This document shows, piece by piece, positions 1 through 6,261 of a DNA stretch of 6,261 nucleotides. The stretch is taken from positions 1 to 6,261 of the forward strand of contig WFPG01000004.1 of the NCBI GenBank assembly GCA_015487755.1. The letters run 5' to 3'. Origin of the DNA: Acidobacteriota bacterium. Its GTDB lineage: Bacteria; Acidobacteriota; Holophagae; Thermotomaculales; Thermotomaculaceae. Position numbers and translations under genes: made by a program. Position 1 is the first letter of the stretch; each line of letters starts with the position of its first letter. Below the pieces are notes generated by a model. The model ran no database searches. It was not told the DNA's origin and worked only from the letters and a program-made list of their open reading frames with translations.

Positions 1-2
1 CC

Positions 3-8
3 TATAAT
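3..8 (+). promoter_or_regulatory. Possible -10 promoter element for the lysS operon
   Basis: A perfect TATAAT hexamer lies 37 bases before the lysS start codon. Used as a sigma-70-type -10 box, it would place the transcript start near positions 14-16 and give a leader of about 30 nt that includes the lysS ribosome site. The matching -35 region would fall left of the window and cannot be seen. In A+T-rich DNA such a hexamer can arise by chance, so this is a plausible but unproven promoter. Confidence 0.4.
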
Positions 9-30
9 GCAATTTGTTTAAATTAACTAT

Positions 31-39
31 AGGAAGAGG
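31..39 (+). promoter_or_regulatory. Shine-Dalgarno site of lysS
   Basis: A purine run, AGGAAGAGG, ends 6 nt before the ATG at 46. This is normal spacing and supports that start codon. The contrast with the next gene, which lacks a well-placed site, suggests lysS is the independently initiated first cistron of the visible operon. Confidence 0.75.
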
Positions 40-45
40 TTTGCT

Positions 46-1548
46 ATGACAAACGAAAAACAGGTAAACGAGTACATTGCCAACAGGCGTAATAATTTAA
101 AGGCTTTAATTGACGCAGGGATAAACCCGTATCCCGTAAAATTTGAATACGATATTACACCTGCCCAGATTAAAGAGGTTTTTGAAAAATACGATGCCTC
201 TCAATTGGAAGAGTTAAATAAAAAGGTGAAAACCTGTGGAAGGATTGTCGCAAAAAGGGTAATGGGCAAGGTTACCTTTATGCATATATTTGACGAAGGG
301 GTCAAACTTCAACTGTTTTTTGCCCAGGATAGAATTGGGAAAGATAAATATAAATTGCTGAAAAAGATAGAAGTGGGCGATTTTATAGGGGTTGAAGGGG
401 TTTTATTCAGGACTAAAACAAATGAATTAACAGTCAATGTTGAAAGTTATACCTTTCTTGCAAAAGCAATAAGGCCCTTGCCTGAAAAGTGGCACGGTTT
501 GCAGGATAAGGAGTTAAGGTACAGGCTGAGATACCTTGACTTGCTATCAAACCCTGAGGTTAGAAAAACTTTTGTTTTAAGAAGCAGAATAATATCAGAG
601 ATAAGAAAGTTTTTTGAATCAAGGGGCTATATTGAGGTTGAAACACCTATGATGCAGTTAATTCCCGGCGGGGCGGCTGCAAGGCCTTTTATTACCCACC
701 ACAATGCTCTTGATATTGACCTTTATTTGAGAATAGCCCCTGAACTTTATTTAAAAAGGCTTATTATTGGCGGGTTTAACAAGGTTTTTGAGATAAACAG
801 AAACTTTAGAAACGAAGGGGTGGATACTCAACACAACCCTGAATTTACAATGATTGAGTTTTACGAAGCATACGCTGATTTAAGGGATATGATGAGAATA
901 ACCGAGGAGTTGTTTACAACAATATGCGACAATGTGTTGGGAACGAGAAAGGTTAAATACCTTGATTATGAGATAGATTTTTCAACACCTTTTAAAAAGA
1001 TGACAATGAGAGAGGCTATTGTTGAGTACGGCAAGGACATTAAGTACGAAGATTTGAACTCAAAGGAAACCCTGCTTCCAATAGCAAAGAGATTAGAGAT
1101 AGAAGATGCGGAAAAACTGAATTACGGTAAACTTTTATCAGAAGTTTTTGAAGTTGTTGCAGAAGAAAAACTTATCCAGCCTACCTTTATTACTGAATAT
1201 CCTATAGAGGTCTCGCCGCTAACAAAGACAATTGAAGGGGATGACAGGTTTGTTGACAGGTTTGAGTTATTTATTGCAGGCATGGAACTTGCAAATGCAT
1301 ATAGTGAGTTAAACGACCCTGATGAGCAATTGAAAAGGTTTAAAATGCAGTTAAAGGAAAGGGAAAAGGGAGACGATGAGGCACAGATGATGGACGAAGA
1401 CTTTCTTGTTGCAATGGAACACGGAATGCCTCCTACAGGCGGTGAGGGTATTGGTATTGACAGGCTTGTAATGATTTTTACCAACTCACCTTCAATCAGG
1501 GATGTTATTCTATTTCCTTATATGAGGCCTAAAAAAGAGGAAAAGTAA
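46..1548 (+). CDS. lysS: Lysyl-tRNA synthetase, class II
   Basis: This 500-residue protein charges tRNA-Lys with lysine using ATP in the cytoplasm; its length is close to the 505 aa of E. coli LysS. An N-terminal OB-fold anticodon-binding domain spans roughly residues 60-140. The class II catalytic core follows, with motif 1 ending at Pro201, motif 2 around NRNFRNEG (251-258) and HNPEFT (263-268), and motif 3 at GIGIDR (468-473). From my recalled numbering of the E. coli enzyme, substrate residues align with a constant offset of 7: Gly209, Glu233, Glu271, Tyr273, Asn417, Glu421 and Arg473 are present, and Tyr419 replaces a Phe. The enzyme therefore looks active. The ATG at 46 is chosen because AGGAAGAGG stands 6 nt upstream and the N-terminus has normal family length. 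It is the first complete gene, followed after 9 nt by the Lol permease gene. The class II type and close match to bacterial LysS make another identity very unlikely. Confidence 0.97.
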   Translation: MTNEKQVNEYIANRRNNLKALIDAGINPYPVKFEYDITPAQIKEVFEKYDASQLEELNKKVKTCGRIVAKRVMGKVTFMHIFDEGVKLQLFFAQDRIGKDKYKLLKKIEVGDFIGVEGVLFRTKTNELTVNVESYTFLAKAIRPLPEKWHGLQDKELRYRLRYLDLLSNPEVRKTFVLRSRIISEIRKFFESRGYIEVETPMMQLIPGGAAARPFITHHNALDIDLYLRIAPELYLKRLIIGGFNKVFEINRNFRNEGVDTQHNPEFTMIEFYEAYADLRDMMRITEELFTTICDNVLGTRKVKYLDYEIDFSTPFKKMTMREAIVEYGKDIKYEDLNSKETLLPIAKRLEIEDAEKLNYGKLLSEVFEVVAEEKLIQPTFITEYPIEVSPLTKTIEGDDRFVDRFELFIAGMELANAYSELNDPDEQLKRFKMQLKEREKGDDEAQMMDEDFLVAMEHGMPPTGGEGIGIDRLVMIFTNSPSIRDVILFPYMRPKKEEK

Positions 1549-1557
1549 ATAAAAATA

Positions 1558-2775
1558 ATGAAAGTTGAAACATTTATTGCTTTAAGATACCTTAAAGCAA
1601 AGAGGCACCAGACTTTTATAGGGATTATTACAATAATTTCCGTTTTAGGGATTATTATAGGCACTTTTTCCCTTGTTATAGCCCTTTCCCTGATGACAGG
1701 CTTTCACAATAAAATGAAGGAAAACCTACTTGACGCAAACTCGCACCTTTCGGTACACAGCCTTGAAGACACAATGACTGTTCAGGAAGCGGAAGATATT
1801 ATTAAAAATGCGTCAAAATTGCATTATTTCAAAGCAGGGGCTTATGCCGTTTTGACCCAGGGGCTATTGAGAGGGGGGATGTCCGAAGAGTCAAAGCCTG
1901 TTGTTGTGAAAGGGATAAAATTAAAAGATGAGAAAAGGGTCACAACGATACTTAAATCTGTGGATTTAAACAGTATTCCTTACAACGGGATTGTTATAGG
2001 AAACGAACTTGCCAAAAGGCAGGGGCTTGCAATCGGGGATAAGGTTACAATTTTGTTTTTCAAGCCTACACAAACCCCTCTTGGGATTATGCCGAGAATA
2101 AGGGCTTACACTGTTTGCGGTGTATTTTCAAGCGGAATATACGAGTATGACAAAAACTGGGTTTTTGTTAATCTTAAAAATATTCAAAGTGTTTTAAACA
2201 TGAATGGAAAGGTTGATTTTGTTCAATTCAGGTGCTCCTCAATTGACAGCATTGACAAATTTAAAAAAGAGTTGAAAAAGGTTTTAAAGCCAAAGTACTT
2301 TATAATTGATTTAAGGGAAACAAATAAAAAACTCTTTGCAGCCATAAAGATTGAAAAGATTATTGTTTCCCTGATTATAGGGCTTATAGTTCTTGTTGCC
2401 GCTTTAAATATAACATCCTCGCTGATACTTCTTGTAATGGAAAAGAGAAAAGACATAGGAATTTTAAAGGCAATGGGAATGAAAAACAGGCAGATAACAA
2501 GAATATTCAGGTTTCAAGGGGTTGTAATAGGTTTTGCAGGCTCTTTTATTGGGTGTTCTTTGGGATTAATTACCGCATACCTGGGGAATAAGTATCAGTT
2601 GATTAAACTTCCCCCCGATGTTTACGATTTTCTATCTTTTATCCCCTTTGAAGTAAGGTGGATAGATGTTAGCCTTGTTTTTCTCTGTACTGTTTTGATT
2701 ACTTACCTTGCTACAATATACCCGGCAAAAAAAGCTGCGGAACTTGACCCTGCAAAGGCGGTTAGGTATGAGTAA
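1558..2775 (+). CDS. lolC: Lipoprotein-releasing ABC transporter permease, LolC/LolE family
   Basis: This 405-residue inner-membrane protein belongs to the LolC/LolE (FtsX-like) family, which with LolD extracts mature lipoproteins from the inner membrane and passes them to LolA. Four hydrophobic segments are visible at about residues 20-46, 267-294, 318-343 and 369-390, with a large periplasmic domain (about 47-266) between the first two, which is the family topology. Diagnostic stretches are TPLGIMPRIRAYTV (173-186), matching the region of the LolA-binding hook in LolC, EKRKDIGILKAMGM (295-308) after TM2, and the C-terminal [18 protein letters not shown]. The ATG at 1558 is the only practical start: the lysS stop lies four codons upstream in the same frame, and the next Met (46) is inside TM1. 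No good Shine-Dalgarno site is correctly spaced. The gene overlaps lolD by 8 nt. Only one permease gene is visible, so the symbol is approximate: it may serve as a homodimer, or a second subunit may lie elsewhere. Confidence 0.92.
   Translation: MKVETFIALRYLKAKRHQTFIGIITIISVLGIIIGTFSLVIALSLMTGFHNKMKENLLDANSHLSVHSLEDTMTVQEAEDIIKNASKLHYFKAGAYAVLTQGLLRGGMSEESKPVVVKGIKLKDEKRVTTILKSVDLNSIPYNGIVIGNELAKRQGLAIGDKVTILFFKPTQTPLGIMPRIRAYTVCGVFSSGIYEYDKNWVFVNLKNIQSVLNMNGKVDFVQFRCSSIDSIDKFKKELKKVLKPKYFIIDLRETNKKLFAAIKIEKIIVSLIIGLIVLVAALNITSSLILLVMEKRKDIGILKAMGMKNRQITRIFRFQGVVIGFAGSFIGCSLGLITAYLGNKYQLIKLPPDVYDFLSFIPFEVRWIDVSLVFLCTVLITYLATIYPAKKAAELDPAKAVRYE
2754..2758 (+). promoter_or_regulatory. Shine-Dalgarno site of lolD, inside the lolC/E gene
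   Basis: AAAGG lies 9 nt before the ATG at 2768, within the last codons of the permease gene. It decides the lolD start against a longer reading that would begin 20 codons earlier inside the permease gene. Confidence 0.55.
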
Positions 2776-3445
2776 ACTTTTGAAAGTAGAATCTGTTTCA
2801 AAAAGTTATAAAACAGGGCAAAAGATATTAAGGGTGTTTGACAATTTATCTTTTGAATTAAATAAAGGGGAATTCCTTGCAATTACAGGGGTTTCGGGAG
2901 TAGGGAAAAGCACCCTTTTAAACATTGTCGGGCTGCTTGATACCCCCGATAGCGGGGAAATAGAACTAAACGGTGTAAGGTATTCGTCTTTAAGTGAGGA
3001 CGAAAAAAGCGTTTTCAGGAATAAACACCTCGGGTTTGTTTTCCAATTTCACCACCTTTTGCCTGAATTTACTGTAGTTGAGAATATTGCAATGCCTTAT
3101 TTGATAAGCGGTGAAGGATTTGATAAAGGCTTTGAAAAGGCTAAAAAGTTGGCGGAAGCGGTAGGGTTAGGTGAAAGGCTTGAGCATTACCCATCAATGC
3201 TTTCAGGCGGTGAACAGCAAAGGGTAGCTGTAGCGAGGGCTATTGTAAATAACCCGGATTTATTGCTTATGGACGAGCCGACTGGAAACCTTGACCCTAA
3301 AACGGGGAATATGGTTATGGACTATGTTTTTCAATTAAAAGAGGCTTATAATTTAAGTTGTATTATTGTTACTCATAATATGGAAATAGCGGGAAGATGT
3401 GATAAAATCTTTTCTATGGAAACGCTGGAGTGTACCGATGTTTGA
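2768..3445 (+). CDS. lolD: Lipoprotein-releasing ABC transporter ATP-binding protein LolD
   Basis: This 225-residue cytoplasmic ATPase would power lipoprotein release by the Lol transporter. All ABC motifs are present: A-loop aromatic near Tyr14, Walker [10 protein letters not shown] (41-49), Q-loop Gln93, signature LSGGEQQR (145-152), Walker B LLLMDEP (165-171), D-loop GNLD (173-176) and switch His203. The segment [19 protein letters not shown] after the Q-loop is highly characteristic of LolD and separates it from the related MacB, FtsE and other MJ0796-type ATPases. Length is normal for the family. The ATG at 2768 is preferred because AAAGG precedes it and the protein then begins [14 protein letters not shown] like other LolD proteins; the 20 extra residues of the upstream reading are only permease sequence read in another frame. 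It overlaps the permease gene by 8 nt (ATGAGTAA) and the Clp gene by 8 nt (ATGTTTGA), so translation of the three is probably coupled. Confidence 0.95.
   Translation: MSKLLKVESVSKSYKTGQKILRVFDNLSFELNKGEFLAITGVSGVGKSTLLNIVGLLDTPDSGEIELNGVRYSSLSEDEKSVFRNKHLGFVFQFHHLLPEFTVVENIAMPYLISGEGFDKGFEKAKKLAEAVGLGERLEHYPSMLSGGEQQRVAVARAIVNNPDLLLMDEPTGNLDPKTGNMVMDYVFQLKEAYNLSCIIVTHNMEIAGRCDKIFSMETLECTDV
3427..3430 (+). promoter_or_regulatory. Shine-Dalgarno site of the Clp gene, inside lolD
   Basis: GGAG ends 7 nt before the ATG at 3438, within the last codons of lolD. This favours the 3438 start over an upstream in-frame ATG at 3399, because from 3438 the protein opens with [10 protein letters not shown], the typical ClpC N-terminus. 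Confidence 0.6.
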
Positions 3446-5759
3446 AAATTTTACCGACAGGGCTCGCAGGGTCTTATTTTTTGCGAGAAACAAAGCAGGG
3501 CAATTTCAAAACCCCTTTGTTGATTCAGTTCACCTTCTTCACGGGGTTTTAATGGAAGAAGACTCCCTTGTAATGTCCTGTCTTAAATACTGCAAAGTTG
3601 ATACAATCCTTTTAAGGAAAGAGATAGATGTAATGTGCGTGAAATTAGGAAGGGCAGGCTTCGGCGGTGAAATTCCCCTAACCGAAACTGTTCAGAATAT
3701 GCTTAAACAGGCTATTCGTGAGTCATTTGCATTTGAAAGCGACAAGGTTGATGTTGAGCATATATTCCTTGCAATACTGCATTTTCCTTCATCCTCTGCT
3801 GTTACTGTTTTAAGGAATGCGGGGTTAAGAAGCGTTATTGAGGCGAGAAACTTTCTTACAGACGAGTTAAACAAAGACATTGACTTTTTCTCTGATGTTG
3901 AGGAAGAAGAGGATATTGAAGAGCGGTTTCCAAACCTTTCAAAATTCGGCAAAGAGTTAACCTTGCTTGCAAAACAGGGGAAACTTGACAAATGTGTGGG
4001 AAGGGAAGTGGAAATACAGAGGATAATTCACATTCTGTCAAGGAGAAGGAAGAATAACCCTCTTCTTTTAGGGGATGCGGGAGTAGGCAAAACGGCAATT
4101 GTGGAAGGGCTTGCGCAGAGGATTGTTGACGGTAATGTTCCTGAAAGTTTGAAAAACAGGGCAATTTTTGCCCTTGACCTTGCAAGCATAGTTGCAGGCA
4201 CCAAATACAGAGGCCAATTTGAGGAAAGGTTAAGGGATATTTTAAAGGAAGCGGTAAAAGAAAAGGCAATACTATTTATAGACGAATTTCATACAATAGT
4301 AGGGGCAGGCTCGGCAGAAGGCTCACTTGACGCTGCAAATATGCTCAAACCCTCTCTTGCAAGAGGAGAATTGCAGTGCATTGGGGCAACCACCCATAAA
4401 GAATTCTCAAAGCATATAGAAAAAGATAAATCATTGATGAGAAGGTTTCAGGTTGTAAAGGTTTCCCAGCCTGACTTTGAGGAAACCCTTCATATTTTGC
4501 GAGAGATTAAAGACAGGTATGAAGAATTCCATGGGGTTGAATACACATATGAAGCTTTAAAAAAAGCAGTGGTTTTATCTGATAGATTTATTACAGGTAG
4601 AATGCAACCTGATAAATCCATAGATTTAATTGACGAAGCAGGTGCTAAAGTTAAGATTGATTTTCTAAAAAGCCTTGAAGAGAGTGGAAAGACAATAAAA
4701 GAGGTAGAGGAAAGGCCTAAAGTAGAGCCTAAACATATAGAAGAGGCTGTCGCTAATTGGACTGGCATTCCCGTTTCTTCAATTACAGAGGGAGAAAGGG
4801 AGAGGCTTTTAAACCTTAAAGATTACCTTTACTCAAGAATAGTAGGCCAGAACAAAGCAATAGAAACCCTTGTTAAGGCTATAAAAAGGGCAAGGTTAGG
4901 TATGTCCTCCCCAAATAGGCCTTCAGGTGTTTTTATGTTTTTAGGGCCAACGGGGGTAGGTAAAACAGAGTTATCAAAACAACTTGCCGTTTACCTGTTT
5001 AGAAGCGAACAGTCTCTAATCAGGTTTGATATGTCGGAGTTTATGGAAAAGCATTCAGTTTCAAGGCTAATAGGTGCCCCTCCGGGTTATGTAGGCTATG
5101 AAGAGGGGGGACAATTAACCGAAGCGGTAAAAAAGCAGCCGTATTCAGTTATACTGCTTGACGAGATTGAAAAGGCACACCCTGATTTAATTAACATACT
5201 TTTGCAGATATTTGACGACGGAAGGGTTACAGACGCATTCGGTGAGGTGATTGATTTTTCTAATACCATAATTATTATGACTTCCAATGTAGGTTCAAGG
5301 CTTATTCACCACGGTAACCACCCCGGGTTTAAGGTTAAAGAAGACAATTTAAGGCCTAAGGATAAAAAATCCGATATTATGAGAGAGGTAAAAAGGTTTT
5401 TTACACCTGAATTTTTAAACAGGGTTGACGAAATTATTGTATTTAACCCGTTAAGCAAAGACGATTTGAAGAAGATTGTTTACATTTTAATAAACGATTT
5501 AAACGAATTTTTGAGAGAAAAAAGTATTCAGGTTAAACTCACTGAAAAAGCTATTGACTGGATTGTTGATGTGGCTTGTAAGGATTTAAATTACGGTGCA
5601 AGGCCTTTAAAGAGAGCGGTTCAGGAATATGTTCAAGACAAACTTTCAGATGCAATTATAGAAAATTATAAAGACAGCGAAGGCACATACATAATAGATG
5701 TTCAGGACAATGCCATTGTAATAAAGAAAAAGGGGAAGGGTGTGGAGGTTAAATGTTAA
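3438..5759 (+). CDS. clpC: ClpC/ClpA-like AAA+ protein unfoldase (no M-domain)
   Basis: This 773-residue protein is a two-ring Hsp100 ATPase that should unfold proteins, normally feeding them to ClpP in the cytoplasm. An N-domain of two degenerate Clp-N repeats (about 1-75 and 80-145) leads through an acidic linker (152-162) to AAA+ D1: Walker A GDAGVGKT (212-219), pore loop KYRG (256-259), Walker B LFIDE (279-283) and the RR pair at 335-336. D2 carries Walker A GPTGVGKT (503-510), pore loop GYVG (550-553), Walker B LLDE (573-576), sensor-1 Asn617, arginine finger Arg662 and sensor-2 GAR (720-722). Both ATPase sites look intact. The N-terminus and WTGIPV (441-446) resemble ClpC. However, only about 27 residues (408-434) separate D1 from that motif, so the coiled-coil M-domain of ClpC is absent, as in ClpA, and the length is nearer ClpA (758) than ClpC (over 800). 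The ClpP-loop position reads PGF (629-631). It overlaps lolD by 8 nt and bamA by 7 nt. The symbol marks the closest family and is not exact orthology; ClpB is excluded by the missing long M-domain. Confidence 0.9.
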   Translation: MFENFTDRARRVLFFARNKAGQFQNPFVDSVHLLHGVLMEEDSLVMSCLKYCKVDTILLRKEIDVMCVKLGRAGFGGEIPLTETVQNMLKQAIRESFAFESDKVDVEHIFLAILHFPSSSAVTVLRNAGLRSVIEARNFLTDELNKDIDFFSDVEEEEDIEERFPNLSKFGKELTLLAKQGKLDKCVGREVEIQRIIHILSRRRKNNPLLLGDAGVGKTAIVEGLAQRIVDGNVPESLKNRAIFALDLASIVAGTKYRGQFEERLRDILKEAVKEKAILFIDEFHTIVGAGSAEGSLDAANMLKPSLARGELQCIGATTHKEFSKHIEKDKSLMRRFQVVKVSQPDFEETLHILREIKDRYEEFHGVEYTYEALKKAVVLSDRFITGRMQPDKSIDLIDEAGAKVKIDFLKSLEESGKTIKEVEERPKVEPKHIEEAVANWTGIPVSSITEGERERLLNLKDYLYSRIVGQNKAIETLVKAIKRARLGMSSPNRPSGVFMFLGPTGVGKTELSKQLAVYLFRSEQSLIRFDMSEFMEKHSVSRLIGAPPGYVGYEEGGQLTEAVKKQPYSVILLDEIEKAHPDLINILLQIFDDGRVTDAFGEVIDFSNTIIIMTSNVGSRLIHHGNHPGFKVKEDNLRPKDKKSDIMREVKRFFTPEFLNRVDEIIVFNPLSKDDLKKIVYILINDLNEFLREKSIQVKLTEKAIDWIVDVACKDLNYGARPLKRAVQEYVQDKLSDAIIENYKDSEGTYIIDVQDNAIVIKKKGKGVEVKC
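5744..5749 (+). promoter_or_regulatory. Shine-Dalgarno site of bamA, inside the Clp gene
   Basis: GGAGGT is the strongest ribosome-site match in the window. Its GGAGG core ends only 4 nt before the ATG at 5753, slightly tight but workable. It supports this start, which also gives a proper signal peptide. Confidence 0.7.
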
Positions 5760-6261
5760 AAATCCGAAAATTGGTTATTATTTTTCTTGTTTTTTGTTCT
5801 TTGACAGTTCAGGCGGAAATAATTGAGAAAATCAAGGTTGTCGGAAATGTGAGGATTTCCACTCAATCTATAATGTATAGAATTCAGAGCCAGGAAGGTG
5901 AGGAATTAGACCTTGATAAAATTTCCAAAGATATAATGAGGCTCTGGAATTTAAAGGTTTTTTCCGATATAAAGGTTGACCTTGAAGACGGCAAAAAGGG
6001 GAAGATTGTTATCTTTGCAGTTAAAGAAAGGCCTATAGTAAAAGATTACCAATTCCTTGGAAACCATGCGGTAGGCCCCAATGCCCTTCTTGATAAACTT
6101 AAAGAAAAAGGAATAGTTTTAAGGAAAAACAGCCAGTTAGATTATGAAGAAATAGCAAAGATAAAAAAGGCTATAATAGACATCTACAAAGAAAAGGGTT
6201 ATCAGTATACAAAGGTTGAGCATTCCTATTCGTCTGTGGGAAATAATATTATAGATTTAAT
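5753..6261 (+). CDS. bamA: Outer membrane assembly factor BamA, 5' part (cut by the window edge)
   Basis: The first 169 residues of an Omp85/BamA protein are visible; the frame is open to the right edge. BamA folds and inserts beta-barrel proteins into the outer membrane. Residues 1-21 form a signal peptide: positive MLKIRK, a hydrophobic core, and a plausible signal-peptidase I site after Val-Gln-Ala (19-21). POTRA 1 follows (about 22-93), beginning [13 protein letters not shown] and ending at VKERP (90-94). POTRA 2 begins [13 protein letters not shown] (95-107), and its helix and [11 protein letters not shown] strand (146-156) are present before the cut. The start is set by GGAGGT 4 nt upstream and by the signal peptide. 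The gene overlaps the Clp gene by 7 nt (ATGTTAA). The remaining POTRA domains and the barrel lie outside the window. TamA or another Omp85 member is possible from this fragment alone, but the POTRA 1 pattern and the Lol neighbours favour BamA. Confidence 0.88.
   Translation, partial: MLKIRKLVIIFLVFCSLTVQAEIIEKIKVVGNVRISTQSIMYRIQSQEGEELDLDKISKDIMRLWNLKVFSDIKVDLEDGKKGKIVIFAVKERPIVKDYQFLGNHAVGPNALLDKLKEKGIVLRKNSQLDYEEIAKIKKAIIDIYKEKGYQYTKVEHSYSSVGNNIIDL

Noticed and set aside
1122..1484. A 120-codon open frame on the minus strand within lysS
   Set aside because: It lies wholly inside a strongly conserved synthetase gene, its product is low-complexity Ser/Ile-rich sequence without a recognisable family, and it is best explained as an antisense shadow of the coding frame.
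1619..1662. Near-direct repeat of AGGGATTATTA in the permease gene
   Set aside because: It encodes Gly-Ile-Ile in the first membrane helix on both occasions; a hydrophobic helix written with A+T-rich codons explains it.
2708..2767. A longer lolD starting 20 codons upstream
   Set aside because: The extra residues are permease coding sequence read in another frame. LolD homology begins at the 2768 start, which has its own AAAGG site.
3399..3437. A longer Clp protein starting 13 codons upstream
   Set aside because: The extra residues come from the lolD coding region, and the canonical ClpC N-terminus [10 protein letters not shown] starts at 3438 with GGAG 7 nt before it.
3692..4269. Two overlapping minus-strand open frames (99 and 137 codons) within the Clp gene
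   Set aside because: They overlap each other and the conserved N-domain and D1 coding sequence, and their products look like reverse-complement composition with no familiar motif.
4490..5287. Two minus-strand open frames (92 and 63 codons) under the Clp D1-D2 region
   Set aside because: They are short, motif-free and entirely antisense to conserved AAA+ motifs. The minus-strand frame at 2223-2456 under the permease gene was rejected for the same reason.
683..6036. Repeated AGGCCT hexamer, about seven copies by eye, as a possible signal or methylation site
   Set aside because: Most copies are the codon pair AGG-CCT for Arg-Pro at conserved positions in several proteins, so codon preference explains the excess.

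Overview
The window is an A+T-rich stretch from a bacterium with an outer membrane. It holds one compact, unidirectional (+ strand) operon of housekeeping genes: lysS, a lolC/lolE-type permease gene, lolD, a ClpC/ClpA-like AAA+ unfoldase gene, and the 5' part of bamA. An outer membrane is implied by the Lol lipoprotein-sorting genes and by BamA. Arginine is written almost entirely as AGA/AGG, and ATA isoleucine codons are common. Base and codon style look even throughout, so nothing suggests recent transfer. The order lysS-lolC/E-lolD-bamA resembles operons of deltaproteobacterial (Geobacter-type) and Acidobacteriota-type genomes. I cannot fix the phylum from this window.

Layout: a perfect TATAAT hexamer (3-8) and a good Shine-Dalgarno site (31-39) precede lysS (46-1548). 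Nine bases later comes the lolC/E gene (1558-2775), in the same frame as lysS and without a well-placed Shine-Dalgarno site. The next three junctions all overlap: lolC/E and lolD by 8 nt, lolD and clpC by 8 nt, clpC and bamA by 7 nt. Each has its ribosome site inside the preceding gene. The bamA gene (5753 onward) runs off the right edge after its signal peptide, POTRA 1 and most of POTRA 2. There is no intergenic stretch over 300 bases, and I see no RNA gene, mobile element, CRISPR array or terminator.

Functionally, LolC/E plus LolD would form the inner-membrane ABC machine that releases lipoproteins toward the outer membrane, and BamA inserts beta-barrels there. These are two branches of one envelope-assembly programme. 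LysRS supplies charged tRNA and is a common passenger in such operons. The Clp unfoldase is the least expected member. It has a ClpC-like N-domain and two complete AAA+ modules but no room for the ClpC middle (M) domain. Its presumed ClpP-docking tripeptide reads Pro-Gly-Phe instead of an aliphatic residue-Gly-Phe/Leu, and one of the two N-domain glutamates tied to phospho-arginine binding in Bacillus ClpC is replaced by valine. These are the points most worth a second look; I do not see a clearly new multi-gene system here.
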